NCBI GenBank assembly: GCA_016188575.1
Contig: JACPHN010000002.1
Span: 23,784-39,807, forward strand
Source of the DNA: Candidatus Schekmanbacteria bacterium
GTDB taxonomy: Bacteria; CSSED10-310; JACPHN01
Reading direction: 5' to 3'
Length of the DNA stretch: 16,024 nt
Position numbers and translations under genes: made by a program. Under the pieces are notes generated by a model. The model was given only the letters and a program-made list of their open reading frames with translations. It was not told the DNA's origin and searched no databases. Below are positions 6,540 to 14,200 of the stretch, in pieces; position 1 is the first letter of the stretch; every line of letters begins with the position of its first letter.

Positions 6540-7988
6540 GTGGCACCAGGCCAACCGAGCTCACAGCAGTTGCAGACGTTTTGGAGCGAGTCGGCCATCG
6601 TGCGCGTCCCGGGGGAGGAACCCGCCGATCCCCCAAGGCGCCTCGTGCACGCGTCGATTCGCCTCGGGGCGCCGCTGTGGTGTCAGGGCAACTTGAGCCT
6701 CGCCAACCACGACACGGTCGCCTTCATTTGCTCGCGCACGCCACGACATCCGTCACCGCACAATCGCTGGGTGCGCCTCGTGCCGCGCCTGCTCGCCCAA
6801 CAGGCTTCCTTCCCCGGCGTGATCGTGTCGAGTCTGGAGGCCGTGCAGTACGACTTCGTGTCGTACGTCGCGGGCTCGCTTGGCCGGCCGCTCATCCTGG
6901 CCTTGCCCGGGCCGCTGCCGGGCGCCATGTCCGCGGGTCGCCTGCAGGAGTGGCTACGCCACTACGAAACTATCCTCGACCCCGGCAGCACGCTTTTGGT
7001 CAGCACCCAACCGTCACCGGTCAGCCCGACGCCATCGAGCGCGGACCTGCGCCGGCGCGACGTCGTCGTCGATGGCCTGGCCGACGTCGTCGTCGCGATC
7101 GACATTCGCCAGCGCGGAAGCATGGAGCAGCTCCTGTCCAGCCGCCTTCCCGAAGGGCGCCGCCTGCTCGTCGTGCCGCCGGGCGGCCACGGAACGCGAG
7201 GCAACCAGGTGTTACTCGAGCGCGGAGCCCAGGAGCTTGTGCCGGAGCTCGGCGAGCTCCCGCCCGAGGAGTGGAAGCAGCTCATCGCCCCACGAGGTCG
7301 CCCGGAGACCGACGCCGTGCAATGGCCCGGCGCCGCCCCGCAAGGTGACACCGAAGCGCGCGAGAGCGCCCCGCTCTCGACCGCCGACGATCTGGACGAG
7401 TATCTCTTCCATTATACGCGGGCGCGCCCCGGACCCTGGCCCGATCAGAGCCGGATGGACTATTTCGCGGAGCTCCGCAACGGCGGCCAGTATTCCGGAC
7501 ACCGCGGCCGCGATGCGCTGGAACGCATCCTGGATCACCGCAAAATCTACGCCAGCTCGCGATTGATTCGGGGCGGCGTGAGCGTCGTGTGCTTTACGGA
7601 TCGATCTCCTGCCGCGATCCGGAGTCTCACGCGCTGGTCTCGCGGGCAGACCCGGTGGAGCTTCGAACCGTATGCGATTGCCGTTCGCCGGCGCTACGCC
7701 GTGGCCAGGGGCGTCGCCCCGGTGCTGCACCTGTCGGCCGGGCACCACGCCGAGCTGGCTCGCGAGCAGCAGTTCCGGTATCAGCGATTCGAGCCACCGG
7801 AGTGCGACTGGACGGCGGAGGGCGAGTGGCGCCACGCCGGGGACTTCGACTTCTCGGACGTCACGCCCGAGGACCTCACCGTCATCACGCCCACAGCGGC
7901 AGAAGCGCTATCGCTGCGCGCTCGAGGTGATTGCCGGGTCCTCTCCCTGGATACCATCCTCGGCGCGGCGGCGCGTCCGGCTCAATAA
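6540..7988 (+). CDS. DprA/Smf-like SLOG-domain protein with an unrecognised C-terminal domain
   Basis: The 482-residue product begins with GTG at 6540, with GAGGG six bases upstream. Residues about 40-240 follow the DprA/Smf layout. LWCQGNLSLA (46-55) matches the DprA lead-in, and VAFICSRTPRH (60-70) matches its first Rossmann strand and SR motif. The RRRDVVVDGLADVVVAIDIR block (171-190) corresponds to the RNRIIAGLSD..VVVEA region. VVPPGGHGTRGNQVLLERGA (211-230) corresponds to the closing VPG...G.N.LI..GA motif. DprA domains belong to the SLOG nucleotide/ligand-binding superfamily. A linker (about 245-285) leads to a second domain (about 285-455) with LFHYTR, LERILDHRKIYASS, VVCFTD, RWSFEPYAIAV and ECDWTAEGEWR. 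I cannot name this domain; the HYT...IL...AS...CFT order loosely recalls ADP-ribosyltransferase-like or abortive-infection-associated folds. It is probably cotranscribed with queF. Function is not assigned: a DNA-processing DprA role is unlikely given the extra domain. Confidence 0.75.
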   Translation: MAPGQPSSQQLQTFWSESAIVRVPGEEPADPPRRLVHASIRLGAPLWCQGNLSLANHDTVAFICSRTPRHPSPHNRWVRLVPRLLAQQASFPGVIVSSLEAVQYDFVSYVAGSLGRPLILALPGPLPGAMSAGRLQEWLRHYETILDPGSTLLVSTQPSPVSPTPSSADLRRRDVVVDGLADVVVAIDIRQRGSMEQLLSSRLPEGRRLLVVPPGGHGTRGNQVLLERGAQELVPELGELPPEEWKQLIAPRGRPETDAVQWPGAAPQGDTEARESAPLSTADDLDEYLFHYTRARPGPWPDQSRMDYFAELRNGGQYSGHRGRDALERILDHRKIYASSRLIRGGVSVVCFTDRSPAAIRSLTRWSRGQTRWSFEPYAIAVRRRYAVARGVAPVLHLSAGHHAELAREQQFRYQRFEPPECDWTAEGEWRHAGDFDFSDVTPEDLTVITPTAAEALSLRARGDCRVLSLDTILGAAARPAQ

Positions 7989-8006
7989 TCGGACCTCGTT
8001 CAGCTT

Positions 8007-9389
8007 TCACAGCATCTGCATTGCCGGAACGGGCTTCGCTTCCTGATCGGTGGTCGACGGGCCGCCGCCACTGGCCTCCTGGACGTACTGCTCGAAAATC
8101 CCCATCTCCCGAACGGCGCGCGCCTCGTTGATCATGCCGCGGCGGTAGGCCAGGCTGTAGATCGCAAAATAGAAGGCGTGCGGCCACCGCCACGGCAGCC
8201 TGCGGAGAATGGACGGCCAGGAGTAGAACGCCCGGTAGGTCCGTTCGCGGCCGGTGAGCAGCTCGAGCCGGGACATTTGCTTGGGATGATAGGCGACGTG
8301 CCAGCGGTTGTATCGGGACCAGTCGCTCTCCACGATGCGCCCCTCTGTCTGGATCTGCGCGTACTGGTCGGTGCCGGGCAGAGGCGTCAGGGTGCAAAAG
8401 TTGCCGAAGTCGACGCCGATCTCGTGAGCGAAGGCGATCGTCTTGTCGAAGGCGTTCGTGTCGTCGTGGTCAAAACCGAGAACGAACGACCCCTGGACCA
8501 TGATTCCGTGGCGATGGAGGCCCTGGATGACGCCGCGATAGTCCTTGACCTTCTGGTGCTTACGAATGTCGCGGAGATTGGCGTCGGACACGGTTTCAAA
8601 GCCGACGAGCACGCCGATGCAGCCGGCCGCCGCTGCCAGCTCCATGAGCTCTTCGTCCTTGGAGATCGCCAGCGTGGTCATGCACCCCCACTTCTTGCCC
8701 AGAGGGGCAAGCTGCTTCATCAGCTCCTTCGCCCACGGCCGCATCGCGAAGAGGTGGTCGTCGAGAAACATGAAGAACCGCGAAGGAAAGCTCGTAATCT
8801 CCTCGATCACCGCATCAACGGGGCGGGTGCGGTACTTGAATCCGAAATACTGCGTCGTGGAACAGAACGAGCAGCGATAGGGGCAGCCGCGGGACGCCAT
8901 GACGGTGTAGGGAAAGCGGTAGCGGTGCAGCGGCAGGAGATCGCGGCGCGGCATGGGCACGAGCGCCATGTCCAGCCGCTCCTCGTTGCGGTAGACCGGC
9001 AAAAGCTCCCCGCGTTCGGCGTCGTCGAGCAACCGGGGCCACAACAGCTCCGCCTCGCCCAGCACGAGCGCGTCGGCGTGCAGCGCGGCCTCGTCCGGGC
9101 AGGCGGCGATGTGGATCCCGCCGAGCACCACTTTGGTGCCGAGCGCGCGAAAGCGATCGGCGATCGCATAGGCGCGGGGCGCGTTGGGCGTCATCACGGT
9201 GATGCCGACGAGGTCGGGGCGTGGCGCGAAGCTGACGTCGTCCAGCGCCTCGTCGAGAATGCGGACGCGATGCCGGCTCGGTGTCAGCGCGCCAAGAATG
9301 GGCAGCGCGAGGCTCGGGAAGACGAAGAGGCTGCGACGCCCTTTCCAGACCTGAGAATGGTCACAGGGCGCAATGAGCAGGATGTCCAT
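8007..9389 (-). CDS. B12-binding-type radical SAM protein
   Basis: The 460-residue product has an N-terminal cobalamin-binding-like Rossmann domain (about 1-125; VGITVMTPNAPRAY, VVLGGIHIAA, LVLGEAE). A radical SAM core follows, with the iron-sulfur cluster motif CPYRCSFC (Cys169, Cys173, Cys176). The C-terminal part contains GFETVSDANLRDIRKHQK and VQGSFVLGFDHDD, usual for B12-binding-type radical SAM proteins of the HpnJ/DUF4070 kind. The DxHxxG cobalamin motif is not evident, which is common in this group, so B12 may bind without His coordination or not at all. The start at 9389 is preferred because GAGGATGG precedes it and the conserved sequence begins there. The open frame extends to 9527, but that would overlap the upstream gene. 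It lies ten bases after that gene and is probably cotranscribed. Substrate is unknown; methyl transfer or C-C bond chemistry on a lipid or natural product is possible. Confidence 0.85.
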   Translation of the reverse strand: MDILLIAPCDHSQVWKGRRSLFVFPSLALPILGALTPSRHRVRILDEALDDVSFAPRPDLVGITVMTPNAPRAYAIADRFRALGTKVVLGGIHIAACPDEAALHADALVLGEAELLWPRLLDDAERGELLPVYRNEERLDMALVPMPRRDLLPLHRYRFPYTVMASRGCPYRCSFCSTTQYFGFKYRTRPVDAVIEEITSFPSRFFMFLDDHLFAMRPWAKELMKQLAPLGKKWGCMTTLAISKDEELMELAAAAGCIGVLVGFETVSDANLRDIRKHQKVKDYRGVIQGLHRHGIMVQGSFVLGFDHDDTNAFDKTIAFAHEIGVDFGNFCTLTPLPGTDQYAQIQTEGRIVESDWSRYNRWHVAYHPKQMSRLELLTGRERTYRAFYSWPSILRRLPWRWPHAFYFAIYSLAYRRGMINEARAVREMGIFEQYVQEASGGGPSTTDQEAKPVPAMQML

Positions 9390-9399
9390 GGAACCATCC

Positions 9400-11091
9400 T
9401 CACGATACGAGGGACGGAAAGGCAGCCGTGACATCGGCGAGGGCCAGCGATCCGGAGCGCAGCTCATCGAGGATCTTGTCGAGGGCGGTGCGCTGGCCTT
9501 CGGCGCGCGCGACGCCCATGACCTCACGGGGTGACGCGCCCGCGGCGAGCGCCACGCGCATGTCGGGGGAGGCCGCGATGAGCTCGGTCACCACGACGGT
9601 GCCATTGTAGCCGTGGTGGCAACGATCGCAACCGCCCGGCCGGTAAACCTCGGAAACGCCAGGCAGGCGCAACTTGACCGGGGCCTGCTCGGGGACACGG
9701 CAGGCCTCGCACAGCCGCGGCAGGGGGCGCTGTGACACCAGGCCGGTCCAGGCGGCGACGAATGCGGGATTTCGCCGCCCGGTTTCGCGCATGTAGGCGA
9801 GCAGCGGATCCGCCCCGGAAATAGCGACGCCGAGCATGGCCAGGGAGCTATCGCCGGCCACTCTGAGGACGGCGTCGAGCACGTCGTCGTCCGGGTGGCG
9901 ATCGGCGGGAAAGGTATCCAGGAGTAGCAGCGAGGGTTCATGGGGCAAGCGCCGCAGGGCATCGATAACCGAAAGGCCTTCGACTTCGAGGTCGATCTGA
10001 TGGGTGCGCGCCAGGAGCGCCGCCGGCGCCTCTTCGATTGCGACTTGCCAGCGCGCCCCGTTGTGGAGATGGCGCGACGCGGTAGCGCTCCGCCAGGCGC
10101 AATAGACGAGCGCCTTGCGATTGAGGCGGCCGCGGCAACCGACGAGAAACAGGCCGGGGTCCTTCAGGATGGAAGCCAGATGATCCGCGTCCAGCTCGTC
10201 GAGGGCGGAGCATGCCGGCCCCGCCAGGAAGGCGTCGCAGTCGGCGAGTACGGCGAGCGACAGCGCCGGGCCCATGAGCGTCGGCAACGCGCGCCCCCGC
10301 AGCAGCACGAGGCCGCGTCCGGGGATGGCCAGGCGCAGCAGGAAGGGGCAGGACGCCGAACGCGCGAGCTCGATCAGGCCGGCGGCCTCGGCCTCGGGCC
10401 AAGGGATCGTTGCACACGCGGTTTCCACTCCCTGATCGCGCGCCCGCAGCGGGTAGGAAACGCGCAACCCAGACGCCTCGGGGCTCAACGCGATCTCGGT
10501 TTCGCCGGCCTCCAAGGCGGCTCGGGCAATTGGCAAAAGCAGCTCGGAGACCGCGCCGCCCACCCCGGGAATCGCCACCGTCTCGACCGCGGCCGCGACC
10601 GCGGGGGGGCCGACGGCCGCCTGCTCCCGCTCGATCCCAAGCACCGTCCGGATCGCGCTCGCCGACGCCAGCGCCATCTTCACCTTCCGCCCCGTGACGC
10701 GCCGAATCTGGCGCACCACGTCGTGCTCCGTGGGATCCGCGAAGACGACCATGATCTCGTCCGCGTCGGCCATGATCGGAACGACCAGGTGCTCACGCTG
10801 GAATTCCACCGGGAGCAGCGCACGGGCGGCTTCATCGAGGGCGAGGTTGGCGATATTGACGAGCGGCAGGTCGAGGTGGCGGCTCAGCGCCCAATTGATG
10901 GCGTCCTCCTCGAGCAACCCGAGGTGAATCACCGTCTCGCCCAGGCGCATGCCGAGAGCTCTCTGCTTCTCCAAGACGCCGTCGAGCTGCTCCGGCGTCA
11001 GCAAACCCGCCTGTATCAGGATGTCGCCCAGGCGCAGCCGGGGCGTCTCGCCGGTACCCGCAGCGCTGCTGCTATCCCTCACGTTCTCCAC
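9400..11091 (-). CDS. MshEN-domain protein with a degenerate GspE/PilB-type ATPase core (pseudo-ATPase)
   Basis: The 563-residue product opens with a T2SSE-N/MshEN domain (about 18-150). Two motifs of the form RLGxx(L/V)(I)xxG(L)(L)xxxx(L/I)xxx(L)xxQ are seen at 20-43 and 49-72, the type that binds cyclic di-GMP in MshE; the second ends in His72 instead of Gln. The rest follows GspE/PilB, including EEAP near 353 (for EDP), IDALRRLPHEP near 376, and a zinc-binding CxxC...CxxC (Cys461, Cys464, Cys488, Cys491) followed by a GxxG-type VTELI stretch. However, the Walker A region around 313-330 reads LVGCRGRLNRKAL instead of GPTGSGKTTTL, and the Walker B/GEIRD region around 388-398 reads LLLLDTFPAD. 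ATP hydrolysis is therefore unlikely. GTG at 11091 has GAGGAGAGG just upstream. It is a probable c-di-GMP-responsive regulator or scaffold, cotranscribed with the radical SAM gene. Confidence 0.82.
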   Translation of the reverse strand: MENVRDSSSAAGTGETPRLRLGDILIQAGLLTPEQLDGVLEKQRALGMRLGETVIHLGLLEEDAINWALSRHLDLPLVNIANLALDEAARALLPVEFQREHLVVPIMADADEIMVVFADPTEHDVVRQIRRVTGRKVKMALASASAIRTVLGIEREQAAVGPPAVAAAVETVAIPGVGGAVSELLLPIARAALEAGETEIALSPEASGLRVSYPLRARDQGVETACATIPWPEAEAAGLIELARSASCPFLLRLAIPGRGLVLLRGRALPTLMGPALSLAVLADCDAFLAGPACSALDELDADHLASILKDPGLFLVGCRGRLNRKALVYCAWRSATASRHLHNGARWQVAIEEAPAALLARTHQIDLEVEGLSVIDALRRLPHEPSLLLLDTFPADRHPDDDVLDAVLRVAGDSSLAMLGVAISGADPLLAYMRETGRRNPAFVAAWTGLVSQRPLPRLCEACRVPEQAPVKLRLPGVSEVYRPGGCDRCHHGYNGTVVVTELIAASPDMRVALAAGASPREVMGVARAEGQRTALDKILDELRSGSLALADVTAAFPSLVS

Positions 11092-11139
11092 TGCCTCTCC
11101 TCACTGCGCGCATCACCTTACGCTTGGACTGGAAACGCC

Positions 11140-11168
11140 ATTATACTCAAGGCGGCTGCGAGCGTCAA
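11140..11168 (-). promoter_or_regulatory. Sigma-70-type promoter for the MshEN/radical SAM unit
   Basis: On the minus strand TTGACG (11168-11163) is followed after exactly 17 bases by TATAAT (11145-11140), a full -10 consensus and a 5/6 -35 match. A start about seven bases after the -10 would give a leader of roughly 40 bases before the GTG at 11091, which has a good GAGGAG ribosome binding site. This is the clearest promoter in the window. Confidence 0.75.
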
Positions 11169-11197
11169 AAGCCGCCGCCAGGGCTCCTCATTGACGC
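11162..11197. repeat. Inverted repeat GCGTCAA / TTGACGC at the divergent promoters
   Basis: GCGTCAA (11162-11168) and TTGACGC (11191-11197) are a perfect seven-base inverted repeat with 22 bases between. Both arms double as -35 boxes of outward-facing promoters. It could be shared promoter architecture only, or the half-sites of a regulator acting on both sides. Confidence 0.45.
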
Positions 11198-11219
11198 ATT
11201 GCGTTAGCGTGCTTATTTC
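11191..11219 (+). promoter_or_regulatory. Possible promoter for the kinase gene
   Basis: TTGACG (11191-11196) is followed after 17 bases by TATTTC (11214-11219). The -35 is good, the -10 matches in only its first three positions. It would place transcription about 45 bases before the proposed ATG at 11270. It faces away from the strong minus-strand promoter. The call is weak because of the poor -10. Confidence 0.4.
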
Positions 11220-11269
11220 ACCGTCACCCGCGGCCGTGTCCCCCCGCGACGAGGTTCGTGCATTCGCCG

Positions 11270-14200
11270 ATGTCAGGCATATCGTATGATTCCCCCGTGC
11301 GCGCCCTGCCGGCCACCATCGGCGAGTACCCCGTGGTCCGCTTTCTGGGTGAGGGGGGCATGGGCCGCGTCTACCTCGTAAGCGACCCGCACAGCGGCGC
11401 CGACTGCGCCCTGAAGTGGCTGCATCGCACCGAGCCGCGGCACGCGCTGCGATTCCGGCGGGAATTCAACACGCTGGCGCGCCTGCGACATCCGGGCGTC
11501 ATCCAGGTCGGCGGCTGGGGGATCATGGATCAACGCCCATTCTTCACCATGGAATACGTCGAAGGAGTCGATCTGCGCGTCGCGGCGGGCGGCCCCCGGG
11601 GAGGTGACGCGCGCCCGGATGCCGCGGCGATCGGACGGGCGGTGTCACTGGTGCGCAGGCTCCTGGAGCCGCTCGCCTATATCCACGGCCAGGGCGTGGT
11701 GCACCGTGATCTGAAGCCCGCCAACGTGTGGGTGCGGCGGGGTGATCGAATATGCCTCATGGACTTTGGCCTCGGCCTCGACGTGGCGGCCCAGACGCGA
11801 ATCACCACCAGCGGCTTCACCATGGGCACGCCGGCGTACATGTCACCGGAGCAGGCATTGGGGGAGCGGGTGGACTACCGCGCCGATCTCTATGCGGTGG
11901 GCGTGCTGCTCTACGAGCTGGTCGCCGGGGAGCTTCCGTTTCGCGGAGAAACGGCAATCCAGGTGGCGATCAAACACGTTCACGAGACGCCGACCGCGCC
12001 GCGCGTGCGCAACGCACTGGTGAGCGCGGAGCTGTCGGATCTGATTGTCCGCCTGCTCGCGAAGGATCCGAGCAGGCGACCTGCCGATTGCGCGGCGGTT
12101 CTGGCGGTGCTCGGGGAAGCGGTGCCCGGGACGGCGGCGACGGTGCCGGAATGGGGAGCTGCCGGCCCGGCGGCGGACACGGTGGCCATGCCTGCCGTGG
12201 AGCGGCGGGGGCGGCCGCGGGCGGCTGATCAGGAGGCACCTGAGGCCGAGGCGGCGCACGGGGAACACAGAGCGCCCGCGACGACGGCGGCGCAGGCCAC
12301 GCAAGAGGCGCAGGCGGCGCCAGAGGCGGCCGGGGCCGCAGCAGCGCCGATGCCGCTGGCGTTTGTGCAGGCGCGGCTCGTGGGGCGGGAAGCGGAGCTC
12401 GAGCTGCTCGAAGGTCTGGTCGACAGGCTCGAAGGCGGTGGCAGCGGTGTGCTGTTCTTGTGTGGCGAGGCCGGCTGCGGCAAGACGCGGCTCCTGCGGG
12501 AAATGCGAAAGTCGGCTCAGTTCCGCGCGATCCGCGTCGAGGAGACGGCCGCGTCCGCGGTCGATGCCAGCCCGCTCGGCCTCTTTCGGGGCATCCTGGC
12601 GACGCTGGCGGCGGACGTGAGGCGGCAGTGCGGGCGCGCACCGGCCGAGAGGAAGGCCGGGCCGTGGCGGCGCCTGGTTCCCATTCTCGCGCGGACGGAC
12701 CGGCACTTCGCGGGGCTCGCGCGGGAATGGCGGCTGGCACCTGCCGCAGAGCTGGCGGGTGAGCAGGAGCGAATGCGGCTGCTCGACAGCGTGCAGGAAG
12801 CGCTCGTCGCCATGTCCCGCTGGCGCCCGTTGCTGCTGGTGCTCGATGACTTGCAGTGGGCAGATGAGCTCAGTCTGGAAGCGCTCGCGGGAATCGCCGG
12901 CGCGATCCTCGGTGGGGGAGCGGCAGGCGGCGCGGACGGCGGGTCCGCCCAGGCCGAAGCGACGCGCCCGCCGTGGCCCGCCGAAGCGCTGCAGGAGCGC
13001 TCGCCGGTGCTCCCTGAATCCCCCACCTGGGCGCCCGCAAGCTGCGCGGAAAGCGCATCGCGAAGACCCCCCATCTCACCGTCCCCCGCAAACGGGGGGA
13101 GGGACGGAGAGGGGCGCTGTCGTGTCGACGGCAAACAGGCGGTGGATTCCGCCCTCGCCGTCGCCGGGGCGTTCAGGACGGACAGCATGGCGGCCGCACG
13201 CCCGCTGGGGCGGCTGCTGGCAGCGCTGCCGGCGCGGGTGGTGCATCGTGTGTCTCTGCTCGGCGCCGGCGAGACCGCGGCAATGCTGCAGTCCATGGTG
13301 CCGCGCGCCACGCTCGCGGAGGATTTGCTGCGGCGCATTCATGCGGCGAGTGGCGGAAACCCGTTCTTTGCCGACGAGCTGCTGCGCGCGGCGATCCAGC
13401 GACCGGCCGCGGGCGATGGCGCGGCCGCGGTGGCGGGCGACGGCGGGGCTCCCGCGGCAGCGGCGGAACCAGGCGAGCCGCTTTCCGGTGATGATGCCGC
13501 CACCCAACACCTCCCCCTCCCGGTCGCGGTGCGGCGCACCTTGCTCGCGCGCCTGCACGGCCTGGACGCCGGCGTGCGCCAGCTCCTGACCCTCGCCGCG
13601 CCGATCGGGAACGTCTGGGAAGTGGAGCTGGTGCTCGCGTTGGCGGACCGCTCCGAGGACGAGGTGCTGGCGGATCTCGACCGGGCGATGCAGGCAGGAG
13701 TAGTTTGCGAGGTTTCGGGAACGCGCGCCGAGGTGCTCTCTTTTCGGCACGACAAGTTGCGTGAGGTGGTGCTCGACGAGCTGCGTCCGGGGACGCTGCG
13801 GCGGCTGCACGCGCGCATCGGGGAGGTGCTGGATTCGTGGATCAGCAGCCCGACCGTGTCGGAACGGACCACGGGGCGCGCCGAGGAGCTCGTGTATCGC
13901 GCTGCGCATCACTTCGAGCAGGCAGGAGACGCGGCGCGTGCGCTCGACTACCTGTGCCAGTCGTCGCGGCTGGCGCTGAGCGCCGGAGCGACGCCGCTGG
14001 CGCTCGGATACACGCGGCGGGCGCTGGCAGTGCTGCCCGACACCGCGCCGCGAGCCCGGCGGGCGGCACTGCTCGGTGAGCTGCTCGGCCTGTTGTCGCG
14101 GGGCGCTCACTACGAGGAGGCCTGGAACGTCGCGAACGATCTCCTGACAGCGGCAGTGCTGACGGGAGATGCGCTGGTGATCGCCCGTGCGCACCACGCG

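Noticed and set aside
6540-7270. A standard DprA (natural transformation) gene
   Set aside because: The DprA-like part is fused to a large unrelated C-terminal domain and several core positions diverge, so an ordinary recombination-mediator role is unlikely.
8178-9431. 417-codon plus-strand open frame opposite the radical SAM gene
   Set aside because: The opposite strand has an unmistakable CxxxCxxC radical SAM protein; this frame shows no motifs.
9390-9527. N-terminal extension of the radical SAM protein to 9527
   Set aside because: It would overlap the upstream gene; the conserved sequence begins with MDILLIAP at 9389, which has its own ribosome binding site.
9940-11289. 449-codon plus-strand open frame opposite the MshEN protein
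   Set aside because: Antisense to a gene with recognisable MshEN and GspE motifs; product is Arg/Gln-rich with no domain and no ribosome binding site.
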